From the NCBI GenBank assembly GCA_947479905.1, contig CANKBJ010000008.1, positions 1-56,143 of the forward strand: a stretch of DNA of 56,143 bases, given 5' to 3'. The notes beneath the pieces were generated by a model, which did no database searches, was not told the origin of the DNA, and worked only from the letters and a program-made list of their open reading frames with translations. Below are positions 16,509 to 24,560 of this stretch, piece by piece. Source of the DNA: Bradyrhizobiaceae bacterium (lineage in GTDB: Bacteria > Pseudomonadota > Alphaproteobacteria > Rhizobiales > Xanthobacteraceae). Position 1 is the stretch's first letter; each line of letters opens with the position of its first letter. Position numbers and translations under genes: made by a program.

Positions 16509-17126
16509 ATGCTCGCACTCCAGACTGAACAGACCGTCGCATCCGTGTTCGCGCCGAGCACGCGCATCGACGCCGACGGGACGGTCGAAGGCTATGCCTC
16601 GCTGTTCGGCGAGATTGACCAGGCGCGCGACATGGTGATGCGCGGCGCGTTCGCCGCGACCTTGCGGCAGCGCTCCGTGCAGCGCGTGCCGATGCTGTTC
16701 CAGCACGATCCGGCCGAGCCGGTCGGTGTCTGGCTGGAATTGCGCGAGGACCATCGCGGGCTCTATGCGCGCGGCCGGCTGATCCCGGAAGTGGCGCGCG
16801 GGCGCGAGCTTTTGTCGCTATTGCGCGCCGGCGCCATCGACGGCCTGTCGATCGGCTTTCGCACGGTCAAGGGTCGCATCGATCCAAGGACCCGGGTGCG
16901 CAGCCTGCTTGCTGTCGATCTGTGGGAGATTTCCATCGTCACGTTCCCGCTGCTGGCGGGGGCGCGCGTGCGCGCGGTGAAGCAGGCGAACTCCCCGCCG
17001 CGCGCTTCTTTCGCGCGCGCGTATGCCGAACAAGACTGGCGCGCGCTGATGGGCGGGCTTGCCGGCGCCGACGCGGCCTCGCGCGCGCCGTTGGTGGTGT
17101 CGCGGCGGCGGCGACGCCTGGTGTGA
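16509..17126 (+). CDS. HK97-family prohead (head maturation) protease (GTA g4)
   Basis: A 205-aa protease with EGYASLFGEIDQARDMVMRGAF at the start, the catalytic His in MLFQHDP and catalytic Ser in IDGLSIGF, and LWEISIVTFPLL near the C-terminal end of the fold. It cleaves the N-terminal scaffold-like domain of the major capsid protein and itself during maturation. The C-terminal tail is strongly basic. It is followed 7 nt later by effector module 2. Confidence 0.94.
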   Translation: MLALQTEQTVASVFAPSTRIDADGTVEGYASLFGEIDQARDMVMRGAFAATLRQRSVQRVPMLFQHDPAEPVGVWLELREDHRGLYARGRLIPEVARGRELLSLLRAGAIDGLSIGFRTVKGRIDPRTRVRSLLAVDLWEISIVTFPLLAGARVRAVKQANSPPRASFARAYAEQDWRALMGGLAGADAASRAPLVVSRRRRRLV

Positions 17127-17133
17127 GCGCGCC

Positions 17134-17850
17134 ATGGATACTCTTGAATTTGAAACGCAGCGGCTGCGGTCGCTGCAGGCGATGCAGGCGTGCCTGCTCG
17201 AGCTGAAGTTGATGCGCGACATCACGCGGCTCGATCGCGCAATAATCCGGCACGGATGGGCGCTGAAAGCGGGTTACCGGCCCGATCAACCCCGCGTGCC
17301 TCGTGGCCAACGTGAAGGCGGGCAGTGGGTTGACGACGGGGGTTCGTCCGGCCGCATGGTTCTTGCCGGCGATATCCCGACCAACGACACGCCGGAGATT
17401 CCCAAAGAGGCCCCGAAGACGACGCGGCTAAGAAACCTCGTCGTGCGTCAACTGGCGCGCCAGCTGGGGCCTTATGTGTGGGTTGCCGCCGAAGCCGGCT
17501 CCTGGGTTTACGACCACAAAGACGAAATAAATGCATACTTTGACGCGCCCAAAAGCCTCGATGAATTACAGGAGGGTGCCAAGGACCCGCGGAAGGGTTA
17601 CGATGTTCACCACATTGTCGAGCGTAATTCCGCAGACAAAGACGGGTCCGAGAAGGACCTGATTGATGCGGCGGAAAATCGTGCGGCTATTCCGCGATGG
17701 AAACATTGGGAGTTGAACAGGTGGTACTAGACGGAAAGGCCCGAACTGGGCCGGCAGACGCCGCGCGAATATTTGAAAGACAAAAGTTGGGAAGAACGAA
17801 GAAGGATTGGTCTGGACGGCCTTAGAGAAGTGGGAGTGCTCAAGCCATGA
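17134..17850 (+). pseudogene. Effector module 2: YRPDQ...GGQW plus HNH-like nuclease domain, interrupted by in-frame TAG
   Basis: From ATG 17134 the frame runs to TAG 17728-17730 (198 aa). Residues 48-65 carry YRPDQPRVPRGQREGGQW; the C-terminal part has GYDVHHIVERN and ENRAAIPRWKHWELNRWY, an AHH/HNH-type nuclease pattern. In the same frame after the TAG another 39 sensible codons follow (TPREYLKDKSWEERRR, GLREVGVLKP), ending in TGA at 17848-17850, which overlaps the ATG of the next gene as ATGA. The original toxin was therefore probably 238 aa, truncated by one amber codon. Residual activity is unknown. Confidence 0.75.
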
Positions 17851-18215
17851 AGCCGAATCTGACGGGCATGTCAGTTGCCGAGTTGGTTGAGCGATTTGCG
17901 GCGTTGGGGATAGGTCAGTATCAAGCCGAAATTCGTGGCGATACCCCTGGAGAAAATAAGCTTCTCCGCGAAATGTGGAAAGTAACCGACGAATTGCAGG
18001 GCCGGGCGGGAGATCAGCGCTCGGCCTTGCTGGATCTCTATACGCATCCCAACGCGCAAGTGCGACTAATGGCGGCGAAGCTGACGCTTGCCCTCGCGCC
18101 CGTAGCGGCGCGTCAAATATTACAGGCTATTAGGGATTCTAAGGAGCAGCCACAGGCAATGGACGCAGGAATGTGTCTGCGGTTACTGGACCAAGGCATA
18201 TTCAAGCCGACCTAG
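17847..18215 (+). CDS. DUF2019 protein, probable immunity protein for effector 2
   Basis: A 122-aa all-helical protein (MSVAELVERFAALGIGQYQAE... LLDLYTHPNAQVRLMAAKLTLALAP...). The HEAT-like PNAQVRLMAA repeat and position behind an HNH-type toxin fit DUF2019, which I recall as an immunity-type family. Its ATG overlaps the ancestral toxin stop (ATGA). The frame is intact although the toxin is interrupted. AT content is higher than in neighbours. Confidence 0.75.
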   Translation: MKPNLTGMSVAELVERFAALGIGQYQAEIRGDTPGENKLLREMWKVTDELQGRAGDQRSALLDLYTHPNAQVRLMAAKLTLALAPVAARQILQAIRDSKEQPQAMDAGMCLRLLDQGIFKPT

Positions 18216-18304
18216 CCATAGATGCGCAGAATGCGTGTCATCAATTTGTAATGTCTCTGTCATGTATGACACGGCACGCAGAGAGATCAATTGATGCTGT
18301 CTTG

Positions 18305-18318
18305 TTGACCTGGGTCAA
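18305..18318 (+). promoter_or_regulatory. FNR/FixK-type box (TTGACCTGGGTCAA)
   Basis: A perfect 14-bp inverted repeat TTGAC-CTGG-GTCAA, the form bound by FNR/FixK/Anr activators under low oxygen. The site overlaps an upstream ATG at 18318 and lies 63 nt before the ATG at 18381, which supports the later start. With activation at -41.5 the transcript would begin near 18353. Confidence 0.6.
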
Positions 18319-18380
18319 TGAAGCCCTGGCCCGTTCGCCGACACTGTCGCATGTCGGCAATTGAACATAAGGTTCAGCAG

Positions 18381-18614
18381 ATGGTCACGATCAAACAAAT
18401 CTCGAAGCTTTCCGAAATTCCAGAAGGTGAGAACTACGTTCTCGTCACTTTTGGCGAAGAGTTCACAAAAGTCGACGAGGTGCGTGCGCATGTCATCACC
18501 GTGCCGCATGGTGCGTCTATGGCGATGAGCGAATTGTCTTTCACGGCCGCGCTGCATGCCGCCAAGGAAGTGGCCAAGCACGAGAAGATTCCTGTCGTCT
18601 ATGCGTGCAAATAG
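18381..18614 (+). CDS. Conserved hypothetical protein, possibly FNR/FixK-controlled
   Basis: 77 aa from ATG 18381: MVTIKQISKLSEIPEGENYVLVTFGEEFTKV... SFTAALHAAKEVAKHEKIPVVYAC. Small alpha/beta protein without signal peptide; no family recognised. Upstream in-frame ATGs exist at 18318 and 18351, but the first lies inside the FNR-type box. It sits between capsid modules but does not look like a structural gene. Confidence 0.6.
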   Translation: MVTIKQISKLSEIPEGENYVLVTFGEEFTKVDEVRAHVITVPHGASMAMSELSFTAALHAAKEVAKHEKIPVVYACK

Positions 18615-18673
18615 CGCGCGGACGGATCAAGCCGGCATTCCACGGCAAACAATGCATTGGACGGAGAAGATCG

Positions 18674-18832
18674 ATGACAGCGTTGAATCCCAGCGGCCAA
18701 TTCGCGCGCGCCGAGACCCTACGCCAACTGCGCCTTCAACTGGCGGAGACCGAGGACGAACAGAAGCGTCATGTCCTCTTGCGGCAAATTGAAGCCCTTG
18801 AGGAAGAGGCAAGATCGCAAGCCGATGAATAG
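18674..18832 (+). CDS. Small coiled-coil hypothetical protein
   Basis: 52 aa, MTALNPSGQFARAETLRQLRLQLAETEDEQKRHVLL..., almost entirely one charged helix. A clear GGAGAAG ribosome site lies 4-10 nt before the ATG. Similar short MTALNPSGQ-type proteins occur in rhizobia from memory; function unknown. It converges with the Sel1-type gene. Confidence 0.6.
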   Translation: MTALNPSGQFARAETLRQLRLQLAETEDEQKRHVLLRQIEALEEEARSQADE

Positions 18833-18861
18833 GCGGTTCGGCTCAGGCGAAGCGGCGGCCG

Positions 18862-19698
18862 CTAAAAACACAAATTGGTCATCACCTGGCCGCGCTTGTC
18901 CTTGAGGACGTAAGGGCATTCGATGCGCTTGAGCGCGGCCTTGGCGTCTTCATTGCCGAGCGCGGCGGCCCTGGTGAAATAGGCCTTGGCCTTCGCTGAA
19001 TCTTCCGGGCCGCCGAGGCCGCGTTGGGCAAAGGAGCCAGCCCAGACCATGGCTTCGACGTGATTTTGCGCGGCGGCTTTCTCGAACAAGGCGCGCGCGC
19101 CGGCTTCGTCCTTCGCCCCGCCTTCGCCATCGGCCAGCATCAGGCCGAGCTGGAACTGCGCCTCGGCGACATTGGCCTGCGCGGCTTTTGAAAGTTGCGC
19201 GCGGGCCTCGACCGGATTGGCAGGCGTGCCGCCACCGCCGCCGCTGACGGCGGCGAGATTGGTGACGCCTCGCGCATTGCCGGCCGCCGCCGCGCGCTCG
19301 AATAATTTACGCGCCGCATCCGGGTCTTTGGCGACGCCATTGCCAGTGCCGAGATGCACGCCGAGTTCGACCATGGCCGAGGTCGAACCCTTGTCGACGG
19401 CCTTGCGGTAATTGGCCAAGGCCTCGGCGGTCTGGCCGTTCGCCGCGTAGGCGCGGCCGAGCTGATACAGCGCGCGGCGCGACGAGGCCGAGGCGGTTTT
19501 GCAGAACTTGATCGCGGTGGCGACGTCGCCTTTGGCGATTGCGCTGACGCCTGGGACGTCGGCCGGCTTGTCGGGATCGGCCGGATCGGCGGCGATGCGG
19601 TCGCACAGCACAAGATCCGCCGATTGCGCGCGCGCCGCGGCGGACCACGAGAGCAGGGCAAGGCTCGCGACACACAGAATGGCGGCGGAACGTTTCAT
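18862..19698 (-). CDS. Secreted Sel1-repeat (TPR-like) protein
   Basis: 278 aa with a signal peptide (MKRSAAILCVASLALLSWSAAARA) and about five Sel1-like repeats, for example ALYQLGRAYAANGQTAEALANYRKA, AMVELGVHLGTGNGVAKDPDAARKLFERAA and AEAQFQLGLMLADGEGGAKDEAGARALFEKAA. Such periplasmic solenoids mediate protein contacts. It lies on the minus strand between the GTA protease and capsid modules and looks like a host gene, with no obvious link to particle assembly. Confidence 0.88.
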   Translation of the reverse strand: MKRSAAILCVASLALLSWSAAARAQSADLVLCDRIAADPADPDKPADVPGVSAIAKGDVATAIKFCKTASASSRRALYQLGRAYAANGQTAEALANYRKAVDKGSTSAMVELGVHLGTGNGVAKDPDAARKLFERAAAAGNARGVTNLAAVSGGGGGTPANPVEARAQLSKAAQANVAEAQFQLGLMLADGEGGAKDEAGARALFEKAAAQNHVEAMVWAGSFAQRGLGGPEDSAKAKAYFTRAAALGNEDAKAALKRIECPYVLKDKRGQVMTNLCF

Positions 19699-19792
19699 GC
19701 CGCGATCCTAAAGCCTTCGGCCACGACCCAGCAAGGGGCATTACGCCAGCAAGTTTTGGCCGGAACTTAAATCCATCCAACAGGAGAACCAA

Positions 19793-21049
19793 ATGGATAT
19801 CGATACCCATAACGAGCTTGAGACCAAATCGGGCATTCCGCTCGATGCCGTGGTGACGCATGCCGAGATGATGCGCGCCTTCGATGCCTTCAAGGAAACC
19901 AACGACCAGCGCCTGGCGCTGGAGCAAAAGCGCGCCGGCGACGTGCTGGTCGACGAAAAGCTTGCCCGCATCAACGCGACGATGGAAGCGCAAGGCAAGC
20001 GCCTCGACGAGATCACGCTGAAGTCGGCGCGCCCCGCGCTCGGCGGCGAGCGTGGCGTCGCGCAGAGCCGCTCCGCGCTCGAGCACAAGCAGGCCTTCGA
20101 CGCCTATGTGCGCTCCGGCGAAAGCGCTGGCTTGCGCGCGCTTGAAGTGAAAGCGCTGTCCGCCGGCTCCAATCCGGACGGCGGCTATCTGGTGCCGCCG
20201 GAAGTCGAGAGCCAGATCGGCGCCGGCCTGAAAGCGATCTCGCCGATCCGCGGCATCGCCGGCGTGCGCACGATCAGCGGCGCTGTGTACAAGAAGCCGT
20301 TCATGACGGCCGGCCCCGCGGTCGGCTGGGTCGGCGAGACCGATGCGCGCACGCAGACGACGTCGCCGACGCTCGACGAGCTGTCGTTCCCGGCGATGGA
20401 GCTTTACGCCATGCCGGCGGCGACCGCCACCTTGCTTGAGGACTCGGCTGTCAACATCGACGAATGGCTCGGTCAGGAAGTCGAACAGGTGTTCGCCGCG
20501 CAGGAAGGCACGGCCTTCGTCACCGGCGACGGCTCGAACAAGCCGAAGGGTTTTCTCAGCTACACCAATGTGGCCAATGGGTCGTGGACCTGGGGCAACA
20601 TGGGTTACATCGCCTCCGGTTCGGCCGGGGCCTTTCCGGCGAGCAATCCGTCCGACGTGCTGGTCGATCTCATCTACGCGGTGAAGGCCGGCTACCGGCA
20701 GAACGCCGTGTTCGTGATGAACCGCAAGACGCAGTCGGCTATTCGCAAGTTCAAGGACACGGCCGGCAATTATCTGTGGCAGCCGCCGGCGCAGGCGGGC
20801 GGCAAGGCGTCGCTGATGACCTTCGCCGTGATTGAAGCCGAAGACATGCCGGACATCGCGGCCAATTCGCTGTCGATCGCCTTCGGCGATTTCAACCGCG
20901 GCTATCTGGTCGTCGACCGCGCCGGCGTCACGGTGCTGCGCGATCCCTATACGGCCAAGCCGTACGTGCTGTTCTACACGACCAAGCGCGTCGGCGGCGG
21001 CGTGCAAGACTTCGACGCGATCAAGTTGATGAAGTTTTCGGCGTCGTAA
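19793..21049 (+). CDS. Major capsid protein, HK97 fold (GTA g5)
   Basis: 418 aa. Residues 1 to about 95 form the charged helical scaffold-like delta domain, expected to be removed by the protease. The HK97 core follows, with GGYLVPPEVESQIGAGLKAISPIRGIA, EDSAVNIDEWLGQEVEQVFAAQEGTAFVTGDG, KPKGFL and a C-terminus ending GGGVQDFDAIKLMKF. It builds the icosahedral shell. GGAG precedes the ATG. A diverged copy of its last 85 bp occurs again at 22401, beyond effector module 3. Confidence 0.95.
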   Translation: MDIDTHNELETKSGIPLDAVVTHAEMMRAFDAFKETNDQRLALEQKRAGDVLVDEKLARINATMEAQGKRLDEITLKSARPALGGERGVAQSRSALEHKQAFDAYVRSGESAGLRALEVKALSAGSNPDGGYLVPPEVESQIGAGLKAISPIRGIAGVRTISGAVYKKPFMTAGPAVGWVGETDARTQTTSPTLDELSFPAMELYAMPAATATLLEDSAVNIDEWLGQEVEQVFAAQEGTAFVTGDGSNKPKGFLSYTNVANGSWTWGNMGYIASGSAGAFPASNPSDVLVDLIYAVKAGYRQNAVFVMNRKTQSAIRKFKDTAGNYLWQPPAQAGGKASLMTFAVIEAEDMPDIAANSLSIAFGDFNRGYLVVDRAGVTVLRDPYTAKPYVLFYTTKRVGGGVQDFDAIKLMKFSAS

Positions 21050-21075
21050 CTCTGTAGCTTCACGACATCCCCAAC

Positions 21076-21151
21076 GTCATCGCCCGGCCGGACCGGGCGA
21101 TCCAGCTCTTCGTGCAAGCGAGCGCTGGATGCCCGCTTGCGCGGGCATGAC
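21076..21151. repeat. REP-like palindromic element between capsid and effector 3
   Basis: Starts GTCATCGCCCGG and ends GCGGGCATGAC. It holds two hairpins, CATCGCCCGG/CCGGGCGAT and ATGCCCGC/GCGGGCAT. This is a common intergenic element in Bradyrhizobium relatives from memory and may act as a transcriptional brake after the capsid gene. Confidence 0.65.
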
Positions 21152-21189
21152 GGCGTGGGGCGCTCGCATCTTCAAAAACTAAAAATATC

Positions 21190-22026
21190 ATGCCTCGCAT
21201 CGATCCCGCCTATCTGGAGCACCAGCGCAAATACTGGATGCGGCCGGACGCTCATCGTTTTATCCGCCCCGACTGGCGCCGCTTTGCCCGGCCGGGCTTC
21301 GAGGGCGAACATCCGTTCGCGTTTTACGAAACCAAATACCGCCCCGACCAGGCGCGCGTGCCACCCGGCAGCCGCGAGGGCGGGCAGTGGACGGATGAGG
21401 AGGGTGGCGGTGGAGGGAGGCAAGGCGGCGGCAACGATCCGCGTGTGCTCTCCGATGCATCGCATGACCCTATTCAGCCCGGTGCGCAATACGCACAAAA
21501 CAGCCCGCGCAGGCCAATATCAAGCGGCGTCATTATCAATGGACAACGGGTGGAGCCTACGCCTGGGCAATCGGCTCGACTTGCCGTTGTCGAAGCCCAG
21601 GCTCAGGACGCAATCCGCCGCGTCCAGCAACTCGACCCGACCTGGAGCCCGAAGCCAAGCGCTTATGAGAGTGTGGAAGGCCTCATCGCCTCTTATCGCG
21701 GCGATGCCGAGCAGGCGCAGGGCCGGATCCGAGAGCTGCAAAGCAAGGGGATTGGACCGGGCCTATTCGCTGGCGAATCCATTCCTGCGCGCGGACCGGA
21801 TCGGGACTTCACGGCGGCCGAGCGGCGTGAGATTAATAGAATCGGATCGGAGACAGGTTGTCATACTTGCGGGGATAAGAACCCGGGCACGATTCGCGGC
21901 AATTTCGTGCCGGATCACCAGCCGCCATCCGCACTTAATATGGGACGGCCGCAGTCGTTGTATCCGCAATGCTTAACGTGCAGCTCTAGCCAAGGTGGAA
22001 CAGTGACTTCCATTAAGGTAAAGTAA
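21190..22026 (+). CDS. Effector module 3: YRPDQ...GGQW plus Cys/His putative nuclease domain (intact)
   Basis: 278 aa. The N-terminus (RPDAHRFIRPDWRRFARPG, then YRPDQARVPPGSREGGQW at residues 50-67) is closely related to effector 1. A Gly-rich linker, a predicted helical segment (about 130-190) and a C-terminal domain follow: CHTCGDKNPGTIRGNFVPDHQPP and LYPQCLTCSSSQGG. Paired cysteines around D-H suggest a zinc-stabilised HNH-like nuclease toxin. It is the only effector here with an unbroken frame. The putative immunity gene begins 1 nt after its stop. The toxin role is inferred from architecture and pairing. Confidence 0.7.
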   Translation: MPRIDPAYLEHQRKYWMRPDAHRFIRPDWRRFARPGFEGEHPFAFYETKYRPDQARVPPGSREGGQWTDEEGGGGGRQGGGNDPRVLSDASHDPIQPGAQYAQNSPRRPISSGVIINGQRVEPTPGQSARLAVVEAQAQDAIRRVQQLDPTWSPKPSAYESVEGLIASYRGDAEQAQGRIRELQSKGIGPGLFAGESIPARGPDRDFTAAERREINRIGSETGCHTCGDKNPGTIRGNFVPDHQPPSALNMGRPQSLYPQCLTCSSSQGGTVTSIKVK

Positions 22027-22027
22027 A

Positions 22028-22390
22028 ATGAAAATCTCCGCCAAGCTCGCGCCTGCCAATTCTATAATCTTCATTTCAGACGTAAAGCTGGGAGAAATTC
22101 CTGAGATAACACGAGGTCGCCGTCTCTGGTGGACGGCATCTTGCGTGGTCGTAGGATGCTTGCCGTTTATGGATGGCGAAACTGAAGTCACGTTGGGTGA
22201 CGTAGAGAGTCTAAATCCGGGAATCCCTCCCGTGTTTGACGGTACGATAAAAACTCCGCACCGCTCGATCATGGTTTCAACGGTTGACGGCAAGGTCATG
22301 TCTATTCCGACGCCGACTCCGGTGAGTCGCGTGAGAGTGTGGACCAATCACCCTGCCGAACCGGATCGGATTGTCGTGGGTGTAGGATAG
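22028..22390 (+). CDS. Putative immunity protein for effector 3
   Basis: A 120-aa soluble, beta-rich protein: IIFISDVKLGEIPEITRGRRLWW, GDTEVTLG-like segment GETEVTLGDVESL, PPVFDGTIKTPHRSIMVSTVDG and a terminal RVRVWTNHPAEPDRIVVG. It follows the effector 3 stop by 1 nt and precedes the capsid-gene relic. Similar proteins sit behind nuclease-like proteins in rhizobia from memory, but I have no family name. AT content is raised relative to the structural genes. Confidence 0.65.
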   Translation: MKISAKLAPANSIIFISDVKLGEIPEITRGRRLWWTASCVVVGCLPFMDGETEVTLGDVESLNPGIPPVFDGTIKTPHRSIMVSTVDGKVMSIPTPTPVSRVRVWTNHPAEPDRIVVGVG

Positions 22391-22400
22391 AGAGGGTTGG

Positions 22401-22484
22401 CGTACATGCTGTTCGCCACCAAGCACGTCGGCGGCGGCGTGCAGGACTTCGACGCCATCAAGCTGATGAAGTTTGCGGTGAGCC
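22401..22484 (+). pseudogene. Relic of a second major capsid gene (3' end only)
   Basis: Reads YMLFATKHVGGGVQDFDAI and KLMKFAVS in one frame, matching the last 28 residues of the capsid protein at 20961-21049, with several silent and missense differences and one codon deleted. It has no upstream part. The frame runs on into unrelated sequence. It forms a direct repeat around effector/immunity module 3. Confidence 0.85.
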
Positions 22485-22550
22485 GACGAATCGACGTCGC
22501 AACGCGCCTTCTCCTATTCGGGGAGGCGGCGCAAGCGGCCCGTCAAAATC

Positions 22551-22766
22551 TCACACCAGAATATCGACCAGCGCCTTGGTCATTTCCTGCTCGGCGCGGA
22601 TCATGTGCAGGCTGATGGACACATTGGCCTTGGCGGCGACCGCGTCGACGATATCGCCGGCGATGTCGCTGGACGAATTCGGATTGGCGATTCTGCCGGC
22701 GGCGTTCTGAAACTGCGCGGTGGCGGATTGCAGGCCTGCCAGGGAAATTGAACCGATGCTGCTCAT
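22551..22766 (-). CDS. Short flagellar basal-body rod-like protein
   Basis: 71 aa, MSSIGSISLAGLQSATAQFQNAAGRIANPNSSSD... ISLHMIRAEQEMTKALVDILV. This joins the N-terminal (A-x-x-N-I/A-N) and C-terminal (R-x-x-x-x-M-x-x-x-L-L/D-I) helices of FlgB/FlgC/FlgE-type rod proteins without the central domain. It is probably a stand-alone paralogue; no other flagellar genes are present. Imperfect CtrA-like half sites lie upstream at 22815-22830. Confidence 0.65.
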   Translation of the reverse strand: MSSIGSISLAGLQSATAQFQNAAGRIANPNSSSDIAGDIVDAVAAKANVSISLHMIRAEQEMTKALVDILV

Positions 22767-22851
22767 CGCCAAGCGTTAGCCCCGGCGGCGTTAACGCGCG
22801 GTTGGGCGTCGTGGTTAGCAAAGCGTTAACGCCGCACCAAAGCGGCAGATG

Positions 22852-23676
22852 TCAGCGCTGCGCCGTCTTGCGACGCGAGCCTTTGCGGGTGTCGGACTTT
22901 TCGACGAACCATCTGCCGAACAGGCTGAACTGCTCGTCGGAGGATTGTCGCTTGGCCGACCGGGCGCGCTTGCGCGGCGGTTCGTCGGCTGGAGCTTCGG
23001 CGACAACCGGCTCGCTCGCCGGTCCGCTGACCGTGATCGGCGTCCAGCGCGTCAGGTGACCGCAGGCAATGCGCGGCGAGGGATGGGCGGCGCGGGTAAT
23101 GATGCCGACCAGAACGCCGCCGCGCATGACCGGGCCGCCGCTGTCGCCGAAGCAGGCGCTGGCGCTTATCGAGCCGGAGCGGGTCGGATCGACGAGCGCG
23201 AGCGTGCTCGCCGCGACCAGGCTGGCTTCATGCAAGGTGCCGAAAGCCATGCGGTTGCTTTCGTTCGTCGTGCCGTAGCCGGCGATGGTGAAGCGGTCGC
23301 TGTCGCTTTGGCCGATCGTCGCCGGGCTGTCGGACAGCGGCGATGTCAGCGTCAGGATAACGGCATCGCCCGTCACCGAGACGCGGCGGCCGTCGTCGAG
23401 CACGGCGGTTTTCGAGACGGCGGCGATGGCGGCCGAGCCGCCGCCGCCCATGATGCGCATGGCGCGGTTGGCGCAATGCGCCGCGGTGGCGACAAGGCGG
23501 CGCGAAATGGCGACGCCGCTGCAATAGAATGGACCGACCAGGCGGACGGTTGAGCCACTGAGCGACGATGACGTGCCCATGACGATGGCGTTGGCCGTCG
23601 GTGTGGCGGCGAGCATGGCAAGTGTAAGAAACACGCACGCCGACAGCGCGCGAAAGCCAGCGTTTACGCAATACAT
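22852..23676 (-). CDS. Secreted trypsin-like serine protease (S1) with basic tail
   Basis: 274 aa with a signal peptide ending near TPTANA. Catalytic His is in VATAAHCAN, Asp probably in DAVILTL, and Ser in ACFGDSGGPVM. A C-terminal Lys/Arg-rich extension (PPRKRARSAKRQSS... KGSRRKTAQR) follows the protease domain. The protein should be active in the periplasm or outside. It is one of two S1 proteases on the minus strand between the capsid and connector genes of the GTA-like cluster. Confidence 0.88.
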   Translation of the reverse strand: MYCVNAGFRALSACVFLTLAMLAATPTANAIVMGTSSSLSGSTVRLVGPFYCSGVAISRRLVATAAHCANRAMRIMGGGGSAAIAAVSKTAVLDDGRRVSVTGDAVILTLTSPLSDSPATIGQSDSDRFTIAGYGTTNESNRMAFGTLHEASLVAASTLALVDPTRSGSISASACFGDSGGPVMRGGVLVGIITRAAHPSPRIACGHLTRWTPITVSGPASEPVVAEAPADEPPRKRARSAKRQSSDEQFSLFGRWFVEKSDTRKGSRRKTAQR

Positions 23677-23764
23677 TTGTCTTCCCCCAACCCCGCTTAA
23701 AGCCTAGCGCAACGCGCGGCCGGGTCGAGGGGAGAATTGAGCGACGTGTGGAAAACCGGTTTCG

Positions 23765-24520
23765 CTAAGGCTGCACCGGCGAACCTAATTTCTTCGCCGT
23801 ATCAACAATCCACTGCCGGTAATTGATCAGCGGCGTGACGCCGGTCAATCCGCCGCAGCCTTCCTCGTCGTTCGGCGCGGTCGACCAACTGACCACGCCG
23901 ACGACAAGTGGGCCGGCGCCGTCGAATGCCGGGGCGCCTGAATCGCCGACGCAGCCGCCGAGGCCCGGCTTAAGATTGCGTGTCGCCGGATCGTGCAGGC
24001 GCACTTGCAGACTGCCGGGCTTGCCGGTGACGGCAAGCTTCGCCATGCGCGGGATGCCGAGTCCGTTGGCGGTGCCGCTTCGCGTCACGCCGAAGCCGGC
24101 GATGGTGAGCGTTTCGCCGGCGGCGACGCGGCGCGCTGCGCCAAGCGCGGCGGGGACAACAATGTCCGGCAATGGCGTAGCGAGTTTAATGAGAGCGATA
24201 TCGGCGGTGGCGCGGCTGGCGGCATAGGCCGCCATGGTGAAGCCGGGGTGACGCGCGACTTGGCGCACGTCGATGGTGGCGCCGTTCTGATAGGCGCGGA
24301 CCCGGTAGGCGACCGGCAGCGTCACGCAATGCGCGGCGGTGAGCACCAGATCGCGCGCCAGCACGGTGCCGGTGCACAGATCGCCGCGCCCATCGATGAC
24401 CATGACGATCGGCCGCGCCACCCAGCCGGTGGCCGGCGGCGCATTGCCGGTTAGTGCCGAAGCGGGCGCGGTCAGCAACAGGACGGTGAGGGCGGCGAGG
24501 GCGTGACGCATGGCGTCCAT
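23765..24520 (-). CDS. Secreted trypsin-like serine protease (S1)
   Basis: 251 aa from ATG 24520 (MDAMRHALAALTVLLLTAPASA signal peptide; ATG 24511 also possible). Catalytic His in VLTAAHCV, Asp in TADIALIKL, and Ser in GCVGDSGAPAF, where Ala replaces the second Gly of the usual GDSGGP. The longer frame to 24739 is rejected because it covers the connector gene start. It is distantly related to the neighbouring protease. Its promoter region overlaps the start of the GTA connector gene on the other strand. Confidence 0.87.
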   Translation of the reverse strand: MDAMRHALAALTVLLLTAPASALTGNAPPATGWVARPIVMVIDGRGDLCTGTVLARDLVLTAAHCVTLPVAYRVRAYQNGATIDVRQVARHPGFTMAAYAASRATADIALIKLATPLPDIVVPAALGAARRVAAGETLTIAGFGVTRSGTANGLGIPRMAKLAVTGKPGSLQVRLHDPATRNLKPGLGGCVGDSGAPAFDGAGPLVVGVVSWSTAPNDEEGCGGLTGVTPLINYRQWIVDTAKKLGSPVQP

Positions 24521-24560
24521 GGACCTTGCGGCGCGGATTTTGTCAACGAGAGAGAGCACG

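Noticed and set aside
18173-18364. 63-codon frame between the DUF2019 gene and the small unknown gene
   Set aside because: Spans the FNR-type palindrome, lacks a ribosome site and shows no recognisable sequence.
19307-21007. A 566-codon minus-strand frame covering the capsid gene
   Set aside because: Antisense to a textbook HK97 capsid gene; its end merely reads through part of the Sel1 gene in the wrong frame.
22815-22830. TTAG-N7-TTAAC, a CtrA-like site upstream of the flagellar rod-like gene
   Set aside because: One mismatch in a half site and no second support; mentioned only in the gene entry.
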